The position numbers and the translations under genes were made by a program. DNA of 64,000 nucleotides from an uncultured Fibrobacter sp. Lineage in GTDB: Bacteria > Fibrobacterota > Fibrobacteria > Fibrobacterales > Fibrobacteraceae. How positions within the stretch are numbered: the first letter of the stretch is position 1; every line of letters starts with the position of its first letter. Under the pieces are notes generated by a model. It searched no databases. It saw only the letters and a list, made by a program, of their open reading frames with translations, and was not told the origin of the DNA. Of the stretch, positions 1-7,850 are shown piece after piece. The stretch covers positions 1-64,000 of the forward strand of contig CAKUTF010000003.1 of the NCBI GenBank assembly GCA_934691725.1. The letters run 5' to 3'.

Positions 1-20
1 GATCTTGTTCATGTCAATCC

Positions 21-518
21 ATGTTGTCCTTTCTAAAAAGGAGGGACGATACGGGAACTTCTAAACCGGGGCGCTACATGAATACGAAAGGTAGCGCAAG
101 AACCATGAGCCAGTTTGCGCTGGTTCATGTATCGGAGGGTAAATTCACAAAGCCACAGAAATCAAAGGAACGCTTGAAGCTAGCTGGTGGCGGTCACGGA
201 CAAAAGGGAATGGATTTGCTTGATAAATACGGGATAACGTATCATATCGTGAAGGTCTATTCTAATGGTGTTCGTGTCGGAAACGTTCCTGGTCACAAGG
301 AAAAGGCAAAACGTTCGGGAATAGGTCAGTCCTGGTTTCCTGCTTCGTGGAACGAAAAGAAAATCAAGCGGGCTGGCGAACATGTGGCCCAGTTGCATAG
401 AAACAGGAATGCTTCGGATGGAACGATTATGTACGGCACATTTAAGGGCGTCCGGATAGGTGTAATCAAAACAAACGGGCAAATTGGAACAGTGTTCCCT
501 GATAGAATTCAACCATAG
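21..518 (+). CDS. EndoU-type toxin domain protein (possibly 3' end of a larger toxin)
   Basis: The C-terminal ~110 residues resemble the bacterial EndoU nuclease domain, the RNA-cleaving tip of many contact-dependent or polymorphic toxins. Visible marks are GGGHGQKGMDLL (57-68), a basic GHKEKAKR stretch (91-98), QSWFPASW (103-110), EHVAQL (120-125) and a closing MYGTFKGVRIGVI (137-149). No signal peptide or delivery domain is seen. The reading frame stays open to the left window edge, so the ATG at 21 may be internal and the gene may be the 3' part or an orphan tip of a longer toxin; a strong SD-like aaggaggg lies after that ATG and too far from the next in-frame ATG (75) to settle the start. 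The next gene follows after 8 bases and is a natural immunity candidate. Domain call fairly sure, gene extent unsure. Confidence 0.66.
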   Translation: MLSFLKRRDDTGTSKPGRYMNTKGSARTMSQFALVHVSEGKFTKPQKSKERLKLAGGGHGQKGMDLLDKYGITYHIVKVYSNGVRVGNVPGHKEKAKRSGIGQSWFPASWNEKKIKRAGEHVAQLHRNRNASDGTIMYGTFKGVRIGVIKTNGQIGTVFPDRIQP

Positions 519-526
519 GAGATAAT

Positions 527-859
527 ATGATTGATGTTAATGAAATAAAGAAAGTTCTTGTTGAACGCAAAAGGATATTCGACGAAACTCAGGATAATTG
601 GGATGACGGAGTTCAGATGTGTTGGGACAAGCTAATCGCTATTCTAACGAAGGATATTAACGAGAGCATTCGGTTTCTTGAAAACGAATGCTTGCCTGAC
701 GACATCTATTGGGTTAGCGAAGTCTTCGACGATATAGCAAGAAAAACCCAGTCCAAGGATTTTATCGCTGCGATTCACCGGATCTACGATAAAATGCCGG
801 AAAACGTTAAAGAAACGATGGAGGTGGATATCCGGTCTGCGGAACAGGCGATAGATTAA
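527..859 (+). CDS. Small acidic helical protein, candidate immunity protein to the EndoU toxin
   Basis: This 110-residue protein is acidic, predicted helical and cytoplasmic, with no recognised motif, signal peptide or membrane segment. It starts 8 bases after the EndoU reading frame behind a good ribosome site (agGAGATaat). Size, charge and position directly downstream of a nuclease tip are what is expected of a cognate immunity protein that blocks the nuclease in the producing cell. That role is inferred from context only; I do not recognise the family. Confidence 0.6.
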   Translation: MIDVNEIKKVLVERKRIFDETQDNWDDGVQMCWDKLIAILTKDINESIRFLENECLPDDIYWVSEVFDDIARKTQSKDFIAAIHRIYDKMPENVKETMEVDIRSAEQAID

Positions 860-1014
860 AAAAGAAAGGACTCAAAGAAGGTTGCTGCGAACAATCCTGC
901 TTCGAGTCCAATTCCAGATATGCGAATGCAAATCCTAGTTAGCGACTAACCTAGGCTTAAGTTAGCATATCCATTCCAAAAAAGCAAGTAAAATTTCAAA
1001 CATGAGGAATAAAT

Positions 1015-1674
1015 ATGCGTATAAACGCCTTTGACGATGGTTTGCGTCCAGAACTGTTGGAACAAGCCTTCTATGCGGGAATTTTTGAAATTCCAAGACT
1101 GGAACCCTTGACAGACATGGTTGTGCCAACGGGACTCGTGCCGTTTTCCAAGCGAAAACAGGCGAGAAACCGGTTTGTACATTATTATGAACACGATTCC
1201 CGATACCAGAAATTTACGAATCATCCGGAACTGTATTTGGATGACTTGTCGCAACATCCCGGAATTATTTCTCCTGATAATTCCATTTTGGTAGAGGCTC
1301 CGCTGTGCGCCCAAATTGCGAACCTGTTCATTTCCCGCCGGAACGCAAGCTTTTTACAGCGTAATGGAATCTACCAGATTCCTAACGTGCGCTGGGGTGA
1401 TGAACGAACTTTTACAACAGCGGAATTGCCCGAGCCGATTGCATTTGCCGGTATTCCGCACTATTCCATTGTCGCTATCGGAACTTACGGATGCTCTCAA
1501 ACGGCAGATGAAAAACGACTGCTGCATTTAGGCGTCGTTGAAATGCTCAAGATTCTCCATCCCGTGGCTGTCGTCGTATATGGTCCCATGCCGCAGGATG
1601 TTTTTTGTGGCTTGCCCTGGGAATCAAAGTTTGTCCGGTTTGATAATTGGTCGAAGGAAAAGCATTCAAGCTAA
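1015..1674 (+). CDS. DUF4417 domain protein
   Basis: A 219-residue protein matching DUF4417, a family of unknown function often found in phage and mobile-element neighbourhoods. Recognisable family features are the central HPELYLDDLSQHPGIISPD block (residues 64-82) followed by PLCAQI, IPNVRWGDE around 122-130, IVAIGTYGC around 150-158, and a final segment ending VVVYGPMP. Start ATG at 1015 follows catgaGGAAtaaat. It sits alone between the toxin/immunity pair and tRNA-Arg. No function can be assigned from sequence. Confidence 0.72.
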   Translation: MRINAFDDGLRPELLEQAFYAGIFEIPRLEPLTDMVVPTGLVPFSKRKQARNRFVHYYEHDSRYQKFTNHPELYLDDLSQHPGIISPDNSILVEAPLCAQIANLFISRRNASFLQRNGIYQIPNVRWGDERTFTTAELPEPIAFAGIPHYSIVAIGTYGCSQTADEKRLLHLGVVEMLKILHPVAVVVYGPMPQDVFCGLPWESKFVRFDNWSKEKHSS

Positions 1675-1700
1675 AAAATAAACTATATTTGCGGGCGAAC

Positions 1701-1774
<74 letters not shown>

Positions 1775-1778
1775 TTTT

Positions 1779-1802
1779 AGACCGTTTTTCGCGGTCTTTT
1801 TT
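1779..1802 (+). terminator. Rho-independent terminator after tRNA-Arg
   Basis: Hairpin AGACCG/CGGTCT (1779-1784 with 1792-1797) followed by a run of T, 4 bases after the tRNA end. Confidence 0.85.
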
Positions 1803-1879
1803 GTTGTTATTCCAGGTTGGGATAAGGGACTTGCACTTTTCGCTTGCTTTTCAAGATGGATTTCGATAGATTAGAAATG

Positions 1880-1960
1880 TGAAACGCGTCCCGTCAGCCT
1901 TGGTTTAGCGAAGGGATGCTGGAGCAAACCGCAGGGTAGGGCTTGCGGGGCGCGTTTTAC
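1880..1960 (+). ncRNA. Unidentified rod-shaped RNA element (about 80 nt)
   Basis: A 12-base closing stem pairs AAACGCGTCCCG (1882-1893) with CGGGGCGCGTTT (1946-1957), with a single G-U. Inside it AGCC (1896-1899) pairs GGCT (1940-1943), GGTTT (1902-1906) pairs AAACC (1926-1930), and AGC/GCT close an apical loop. A weak sigma70-like promoter (TTGCTT at 1844, 17-base spacer, TAGATT at 1867) would start transcription near 1880, at the foot of the stem. No ORF fits. Size and shape recall small SRP RNA, but the conserved SRP apical motifs are absent. I matched it to no riboswitch class I know. Strand is assumed from the promoter. Confidence 0.45.
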
Positions 1961-1988
1961 AAGTTTTTCCTTTCTCCTTCTCTGTTCA

Positions 1989-2018
1989 AAAAGGCGAGCC
2001 CATTTGGGCTCGCCTTTT
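1989..2018. terminator. Bidirectional terminator between the RNA element and fusA
   Basis: Perfect 14-bp inverted repeat (AAAAGGCGAGCCCA and its complement, 2-base loop) flanked by A and T runs. It can end fusA transcription from the right and the RNA element from the left. Confidence 0.88.
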
Positions 2019-2040
2019 GAATTTTCGCTATCGAGAAGGA

Positions 2041-4149
2041 TTAACGCTGGGCGCTTGCTGCCTTGTCACCATACTTCTTGATGAGATCGTCCTGGATGTT
2101 GCGCGGAACCGGAGCGTATTTCTTGAATTCCATCGTAAATTCAGCCTTTCCCTGTGTCATGGAACGGAGGTCCGTCATGTAACCGAACATTTCGGAAAGC
2201 GGAACTTCGGCTTCGATGATGGTTTCGCCGCGTTCTTCGGTCGTTCCCATGATGTTTCCACGACGCTGGGAAATGTTTCCGACGACGCTGCCCTGGAATT
2301 CGGTCGGGGTGTTGATTTCGACCTTCATGATCGGTTCGAGAATCTGGGCACCGGCCTTTTCGAAAGCCTGGCGGAAAGCCATGCGGGCGCAGATCTGGAA
2401 CGCCATGTCGGAAGAGTCGACTTCGTGGTAGGCTCCGTCCTGGAGATCCATTTCGATGCCGACGACCGGGAAGCCGATGAGGGAACCCGCTTCCATGCAG
2501 CTCTGGAATCCCTTGTCGCAAGACGGGATGAATTCCTTCGGAATGCGTCCACCGACAACGCTGTTGACGAATTTGTATGTATTTTCCGCATCGCCTTCGA
2601 CAGCCATCGGGCGCATTTCGCCGACGACCTTTGCGAACTGCCCCGAACCGCCGGTCTGCTTCTTGTGCGTGTAGTCAAACTTGGCGGAGTGCGTAATCGT
2701 TTCGCGGTAGGCGACCTGCGGCTGGCCCTTTTCGACGACGACGTTGTATTCGCGCTTCATGCGTTCGATATAGACGTCGAGGTGAAGTTCGCCCATGCCC
2801 TTGATGATGGTCTGGCCGCTTTCCTTGTCAACATAGACCTGGAAAGTCGGGTCTTCCTTGGTGAAGCGGTTGAGCGCCTTGGACATGTTGGCTAGGTCGT
2901 CGCGGCTCTTCGCTTCGATGGCGACTTCGATAACCGGATTCGGCACGTGCATGGAGGTCATGTTGTAGTGGACCGTTCCGTCGGTGAAAGTCGTACCGGA
3001 AGCGCAGTCGATACCGAACAGGGCGACGATGTCGCCGGAACCCGCGGATTCGATGTCGATCGGGGTGTTGGAGTGCATGCGGCGGAGGCGTCCGACGGAG
3101 ACCTTCTTGCCGGTCGCCATGTTGTAGATGGAATCTCCCTTGCGGATCATGCCCTGGTAGATGCGGATGTAGGTGAGCTGTCCGTATTGGCCGTTTTCAA
3201 GCTTGAACGCGTAGCAGACAAGAGGCTTCTTGTCGTCGGTCTGGAGGACGACTTCCTTTTCGCCGTTATCGACGTCGAGCGCGATGTTTTCAACTTCGGT
3301 CGGATCTGGGAGATAATCGGCAACGCCGTCGAGGAGCTTCTGGATGCCGATGTTCTTGTGGGCGGAACCCATAAAGACCGGAGTCATCGCGAGATCGATG
3401 GTCGCTTTGCGGATTGTGCTCTTGAGAAGCTCTTCCGGGATGTCGTTGTAATTGCCTTCCATCGCCTTTTCCATGACTTCATCGTTGAAGTCGGCGCAGC
3501 AATCGACGAGCTTTTCGCGGTATTCCTGGGCCTGGTCCTTCAGGTTGTCGGGAATTTCGGTTTCAATCATGTCGTCACCGTTTTCGCCCTTGAAGTAGTA
3601 AGCCTTCATCTTGATGAGATCGACTACGCCTTCGAGCTTGTCTTCGAGACCGATAGGAATCTGCATGACGCACGGATTGTGGTTCAGCTTTTCCTTGAGC
3701 ATCACGGCGACGCGGAGCGGATTTGCGCCGGAGCGGTCGCACTTGTTCACGAACGCCACGCGGGGAACATGGTAGCGCTTCATCTGGCGGTCAACCGTGA
3801 TCGACTGGGACTGGACGCCTTCGACACCCGTGAGAACGAGAATCGCTCCATCGAGAACGCGGAGAGCGCGTTCCACTTCAATTGTGAAGTCCACGTGCCC
3901 CGGTGTATCGATGATGTTGATCGTGGTGTCCTTCCAGTTCACGAAAGTCGCTGCGGACTGGATGGTGATGCCGCGTTCCTTCTCGAGTTCCATGGAGTCC
4001 ATGGTCGCGCCGACGCCGTCTTTTCCACGAACTTCGTGGATGGCGTGAATCTTCTTGGTGAAGTACAGAATGCGTTCTGTGAGGGTGGTCTTGCCCGAGT
4101 CGATGTGGGCAGAGATACCGATGTTTCGATGTTTGTGGATGTCTGTCAT
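2041..4149 (-). CDS. fusA: Translation elongation factor G (spirochaete/mitochondrial type)
   Basis: EF-G is the GTPase that translocates tRNA-mRNA on the ribosome. GTPase motifs are AHIDSGKT (14-21), RGITI (59-63), DTPGH (81-85) and NKCD (135-138), followed by the EF-G domain II-V layout; 702 residues is normal. The wording of domain II (FGIDCASGTTF, then MHVPNPVIEVAIE) and domain IV (THKKQTGGSGQFAKVVG) matches the mitochondrial EF-G1/spirochaete ('spd') lineage better than the Escherichia-type lineage, where domain IV lacks this block. In that lineage translocation and recycling can be split between two EF-Gs, so a second copy may exist elsewhere. It appears to be its own unit: 123 bases separate it from the upstream gene, and a strong terminator follows. 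Confidence 0.97.
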   Translation of the reverse strand: MTDIHKHRNIGISAHIDSGKTTLTERILYFTKKIHAIHEVRGKDGVGATMDSMELEKERGITIQSAATFVNWKDTTINIIDTPGHVDFTIEVERALRVLDGAILVLTGVEGVQSQSITVDRQMKRYHVPRVAFVNKCDRSGANPLRVAVMLKEKLNHNPCVMQIPIGLEDKLEGVVDLIKMKAYYFKGENGDDMIETEIPDNLKDQAQEYREKLVDCCADFNDEVMEKAMEGNYNDIPEELLKSTIRKATIDLAMTPVFMGSAHKNIGIQKLLDGVADYLPDPTEVENIALDVDNGEKEVVLQTDDKKPLVCYAFKLENGQYGQLTYIRIYQGMIRKGDSIYNMATGKKVSVGRLRRMHSNTPIDIESAGSGDIVALFGIDCASGTTFTDGTVHYNMTSMHVPNPVIEVAIEAKSRDDLANMSKALNRFTKEDPTFQVYVDKESGQTIIKGMGELHLDVYIERMKREYNVVVEKGQPQVAYRETITHSAKFDYTHKKQTGGSGQFAKVVGEMRPMAVEGDAENTYKFVNSVVGGRIPKEFIPSCDKGFQSCMEAGSLIGFPVVGIEMDLQDGAYHEVDSSDMAFQICARMAFRQAFEKAGAQILEPIMKVEINTPTEFQGSVVGNISQRRGNIMGTTEERGETIIEAEVPLSEMFGYMTDLRSMTQGKAEFTMEFKKYAPVPRNIQDDLIKKYGDKAASAQR

Positions 4150-4272
4150 ATTTTTTCCGTGGAAAGTTTGATAAACTGCGGTGCAAGATAGAAAATTTTC
4201 AGGGCGTTCTCAAGGCTTGGAATGCGTTTCCCGGCAAGATGGGGATTTTTGGGGAACAAATGGGGAGATTCT

Positions 4273-4596
4273 TTACAGGAATAGTTGTACAAGCTTTGCG
4301 GCAAAGCCCTTGACGGGAAAGTCTAGGCTGCCTCCTTTTTCTTCGATAAAAATTTTCAGGAGTTCGTCTATCCACTGCTTTTCCGAGCGGATCTCTGCAA
4401 GACTGAATCGGACGTCTTCCCCGGTTTTTAAAATTTCATATTTGACAAAAAATCGGATGGGCGCCGGTTCGCCGACAAGTCCGATTTCTATCGAGCAGGT
4501 TTGTTCGTTTGTGTTTAAAGAAAGCGAGTGGATCGTTCCGAGTTTCTTGACAACCGGATGCTCCTGTAGCGCTTTCTTGATCAGGAACTCTTTCAT
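4273..4596 (-). CDS. Small conserved-looking hypothetical protein downstream of map
   Basis: A 107-residue cytoplasmic protein starting MKEFLIKKALQEHPVVKK, 14 bases after the map stop codon and on the same strand, so probably co-transcribed with map. The middle is beta-rich and the end helical (SEKQWIDELLKIFIEEKGG), as in a small alpha/beta fold. The reading frame stays open upstream inside map; I chose this ATG because it is the first start after map ends, although no clear SD precedes it. Family not recognised and no function proposed. Confidence 0.6.
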   Translation of the reverse strand: MKEFLIKKALQEHPVVKKLGTIHSLSLNTNEQTCSIEIGLVGEPAPIRFFVKYEILKTGEDVRFSLAEIRSEKQWIDELLKIFIEEKGGSLDFPVKGFAAKLVQLFL

Positions 4597-4610
4597 GGTC
4601 TTGAACACTT

Positions 4611-5372
4611 TTATCGCGGAAGTGTCAAGATGTCGATTCCGTCTTTTGTCTTGACCATCGTATGTTCCCATTGCGCGGAGAGGCGGCCATCGACAGTGAC
4701 TGCGGTCCATCCGTCTCCGAGGGTCTTTGTTCCGGGTTTCCCGGCATTGATCATCGGCTCGATGGTGAAGACGTTTCCGATTTCGATCATCGGAGTTCGT
4801 TCGTTGTTTGCGTAGTGGAGAACGTTCGGCTCTTCGTGAAATCCGCGACCGATGCCGTGTCCGCAGTAGTCTTCGACAACGCTGAATCCGTGTTCGTCCG
4901 CAATCGGCTGGATAGCGCACCCGATGTCGGAAAAGCGGGCCTTGGGCATGGCCGCTGCGCGGATGCCTTCTTCTAGGCAGAGTTTCGTGACATCGACCAG
5001 TTCGCGCGCTTCCTTGCTTACGTTTCCAACGCAGAACATGGCGGAACAGTCCCCGTGATAGCCGGAGAGAATCGTCGTGATGTCGATGTTTACGATGTCG
5101 CCGTCTTTGAGAATTGTGTCCTTGCTCGGGATGCCGTGGCAGATGACTTCGTTGATGCTGATGCAGGCGTAGCGCGGATAGCCGTGATAACCCAGGCAGG
5201 CGGAAATTCCGCCGTGCTTGTTCGTGTAATCTCCGATGAAATCATCGATTTCGAGTGTGGAAACCCCGGGCTTGCACATTTCGCCTGCGCGGATAAGCGT
5301 TTCCGCGGCAAGGGCGCCGGCTGAACGGATGAGTTCGATTTCTTTTTTTGTCTTGACTTTGATTTTTGACAT
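4611..5372 (-). CDS. map: Methionine aminopeptidase, type I
   Basis: Removes the initiator methionine from nascent proteins in the cytosol. The five metal ligands of the pita-bread fold are visible: Asp97 (VNIDIT), Asp108 (YHGDCS), His in CGHGIG, Glu in FTIEPM and Glu in QWEHT. The substrate-site His79 (VICHG) is also present. At 253 residues it is a plain type I enzyme without an N-terminal zinc extension. Its ATG overlaps the helicase stop codon by one base (TAATG), so translation is probably coupled to the helicase gene. Confidence 0.96.
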   Translation of the reverse strand: MSKIKVKTKKEIELIRSAGALAAETLIRAGEMCKPGVSTLEIDDFIGDYTNKHGGISACLGYHGYPRYACISINEVICHGIPSKDTILKDGDIVNIDITTILSGYHGDCSAMFCVGNVSKEARELVDVTKLCLEEGIRAAAMPKARFSDIGCAIQPIADEHGFSVVEDYCGHGIGRGFHEEPNVLHYANNERTPMIEIGNVFTIEPMINAGKPGTKTLGDGWTAVTVDGRLSAQWEHTMVKTKDGIDILTLPR

Positions 5373-6817
5373 TATTTAGCCTTTTCTTGTCCGCGCCGTT
5401 CTTCTTTCTTTTCGTATTCCTTCCAGTAGAACTGGTCGAGAAGGTAGGCGAGGACTTCCTTGTCTTCGGGATTCTTGGTGAGTTCATCGACTAGCGGCAA
5501 GAATCTCCGGAGACGTTCCTTTTTCATTTGCCCGAGGACGCGCTTTTCCCGGTCGAGTTCCGCTGCGGTACGCTGGCGGATACGGTTGGCGAGTTCCTCT
5601 TCGGTAATCGCCGGCATCTTGATGAATTGGATGCCGAAATCGACAGCCGTCTTTTGCAACTCGATTTCTTCGACGGGCGTGATGAGCGAAATGGCGACAC
5701 CGCTTCGTCCGGCGCGGGCTGTACGTCCGCTACGGTGGACATAGACTTCGTGATCGTCGGGATGGTCATAGATGATGACATGTGTCACGTGGGTCACGTC
5801 GATTCCGCGGGCGGCGACGTCCGTACAGATTAAAATGTTGAGCTTCTTCTTACGGAACGCTTCGAGAGTTTCTTCGCGGAGCTTCTGTGAAATGTCGCCG
5901 GAGAGCGCCCCGACCCGAAATCCGTAGTTGGAAAGGACCTGTTCGAGATAGCTGACGTCGCGCTTCATGTTGCAGAAAATCATGCAGCTGTCCGGATTTT
6001 CGAGTTCGAGAATCTTGATGGTCAGCTTGTCCTTGTCCATGACATCGCACATGTAGTAGCGATGTTCCAGATTGTTCGCGATGACTTTGTCGTAGCTTAG
6101 GGAAAGGAAACCTGCGTTCTTGCGCTGGAATTCCCTGGCGAGGCTCTTGACCGTCTGCGGAATGGTCGCGCTGAACATGGTGCAGGCGATTTCCCGCGGC
6201 AGGTAACGGCGGATGCGCTGCATGTCCGGGTAGAATCCCATGGAGAGCATTTCGTCCGCTTCGTCCATGATAAGGTCCCGGACGGAAAGAAAGTCAACGT
6301 TGCCGCGTTGGGCATGGTCGAGCAGGCGGCCCGGTGTGGCGACGATGATGTGGACGCCTTCGCGAAGCGCGCGGAGCTGCGGTTCGTAATTGACACCGCC
6401 GAAAATGGCTACCGACTTGATGCCCGTCCCCTCGGCGATTTTTTCAATTTCCGATTCTACCTGTTGGGCGAGTTCGCGGGTCGGGACGAGGATCAGCGCC
6501 TGGGGAAACTTGTGTTCGCGGACAATCACCTGGATGAGCGGAATGACGAATGCTCCGGTTTTTCCTGACCCGGTCTTGGATTGGACCAGCATGTCGCGGG
6601 CGGAGAGCATGTAGGGAATCGTCTTGCGCTGAACGGGCATCAGGTCCGTCCAGCCGTGCCGTTCAAGCGTCGCCTTGAGATCTGCGGGCAAATCGTTAAA
6701 CGTATAATCCGGCAGTTTGTTCGCCGGTTCGACGATATGGATGGGGGTTAAAAAAGGATTGACCGGTTTTTCGACGGTTTCTTCAGTGTTTGCATTTTGA
6801 ATTTTTTCTTCGCTCAT
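5372..6817 (-). CDS. DEAD-box ATP-dependent RNA helicase
   Basis: A cytosolic RNA-unwinding ATPase. Motifs in order are motif I SKTGSGKT (80-87), Ia PTRELA (112-117), Ib TPGRLLD (161-167), II DEAD (185-188), III SAT (216-218), then a second RecA domain with IICTDVAARGID and HRSGRTARAG. A short charged C-terminal tail (KEYEKKEERRGQEKAK) suits RNA contact. The N-terminal ~35 residues before the Q-motif are polar and probably flexible. First gene of a unit with map and the 107-residue protein. It differs from the second helicase at 49995-51353, so the window carries two DEAD-box proteins. Confidence 0.93.
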   Translation of the reverse strand: MSEEKIQNANTEETVEKPVNPFLTPIHIVEPANKLPDYTFNDLPADLKATLERHGWTDLMPVQRKTIPYMLSARDMLVQSKTGSGKTGAFVIPLIQVIVREHKFPQALILVPTRELAQQVESEIEKIAEGTGIKSVAIFGGVNYEPQLRALREGVHIIVATPGRLLDHAQRGNVDFLSVRDLIMDEADEMLSMGFYPDMQRIRRYLPREIACTMFSATIPQTVKSLAREFQRKNAGFLSLSYDKVIANNLEHRYYMCDVMDKDKLTIKILELENPDSCMIFCNMKRDVSYLEQVLSNYGFRVGALSGDISQKLREETLEAFRKKKLNILICTDVAARGIDVTHVTHVIIYDHPDDHEVYVHRSGRTARAGRSGVAISLITPVEEIELQKTAVDFGIQFIKMPAITEEELANRIRQRTAAELDREKRVLGQMKKERLRRFLPLVDELTKNPEDKEVLAYLLDQFYWKEYEKKEERRGQEKAK

Positions 6818-6846
6818 AACATGCCAAAACTAGAAATTATTGGTAA

Positions 6847-7380
6847 CCGCGGACGTCTATGTTTAGGGATTAGGGAGTAGTCAGAGCTTAGTTAAGAGAG
6901 CTTAGAACTTAGGGAAGCGAACATTTAAGTTCTTGAGATAATAGGCCGCGGACGTCTAATTCAGTGGCTAGTGGTCAGTGTGCAGTGGTCAGATGCGTGG
7001 ACATCTATGAGAATGGGAAATTAGGAGTGAGTATTTGGTCCACGGACGTCTAAGCTTTTGGAATGCGGTAAGCGGGACACGGTGCGATGTCGTTCTCCGG
7101 CTCGCTATGATGTCATTCCCGTGCACCGACACGGGAAACTCTTTATGGGATGAGATTGCCTGCCCGATAATGACAAGTTGAGCGACCTGTGTTTTTGGTT
7201 ACCGTTTGAAAAGTACGCTCAGAAGCTCCGCGTTCCGTTTATCGTGTCTCATGTCCCGTTTCAATAACTATTCCCTAATCCCTTCTCTCTAATCCCTAAT
7301 TGCAGTTCGCTGAGAAGTCCCCTCGTCCCTCTTACCGCGTCCCGCTTCCCGTTTTAATCACTGATTCCTGTTAACTCTCA
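6847..7380 (+). repeat. Mosaic intergenic repeat, copy A
   Basis: A gene-free stretch with no coding signal. It carries four copies of a 13-mer related to CCGCGGACGTCTA (6847-6859, 6946-6958, 6995-7007, 7040-7052). These separate short low-complexity modules: GGGATTAGGGAGTAGTCAG, CAGTGGCTAGTGGTCAGTG, AAGCGGGACACGG and a CATTCCC-type segment near 7112. The right half (about 7200-7380) holds TTCCCTAATCCC-like runs, resembling the same modules on the other strand. Copies B and C show nearly the same module order. Confidence 0.85.
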
Positions 7381-7381
7381 A

Positions 7382-7840
7382 CTAATTGCTAATTCCCGCT
7401 TCATAATCAGTTAGCGCTTTTTCGATTGTCGGAATGACCTGGTCGGCGATTTTTTCGAAGAAGATGCACTGCGTTTTAACCGTGACGTCCCGGTGACGGG
7501 CGGCATGTTCGCGGATCCAGTCAGAAACGGCGACCTGGCGTTCCTTGTTTGAGCCTTGGATCGCTTCCTGGATGGATGCGCTCTGGCCTTCCATGTAACG
7601 GCGCATGTCAAGCGGCATCTGCTTGTAATACAGATAGAGCTTGAGCAGTTGGTGCATGTCGAGCGCTTCGGCGAACTGCTTGAGCTTTTCTTTTTTGAAC
7701 CGGTAGAAGTCCGCGATGTTGTTCAGCATATACGGAAGGAAAAGTTCGCGCAGATAGTCGTATTTTCCTTCGGCGTAAGCTTTGTCGAAGTCGTGAAAAA
7801 TCTTGCTTTGCTTGTATTCGTATTCGCTGGAGTCTTCCAT
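7382..7840 (-). CDS. Hypothetical helical cytoplasmic protein
   Basis: 152 residues, strongly helical and charged, rich in aromatic residues (Tyr/Phe), with no signal peptide, membrane segment or recognised motif. It begins 10 bases after trhP ends on the same strand, so it is probably the last gene of the Wzi-like/trhP unit. I do not recognise the family and offer no function. Confidence 0.68.
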   Translation of the reverse strand: MEDSSEYEYKQSKIFHDFDKAYAEGKYDYLRELFLPYMLNNIADFYRFKKEKLKQFAEALDMHQLLKLYLYYKQMPLDMRRYMEGQSASIQEAIQGSNKERQVAVSDWIREHAARHRDVTVKTQCIFFEKIADQVIPTIEKALTDYEAGISN

Positions 7841-7850
7841 AAAATGAAAT

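Noticed and set aside
2017..4191. Long open frames on the plus strand opposite fusA (for example 2017-2895 and 2947-4191)
   Set aside because: They mirror the codon pattern of fusA, encode low-complexity Asp/Val/His-rich sequence with no motif, and lack ribosome sites; fusA itself is unmistakable.
6847..7052. Mosaic repeat copy A as a CRISPR array
   Set aside because: The 13-mers are too short and spaced irregularly (33 to 99 bases), spacers are themselves repeated between loci, and no cas gene is in the window.
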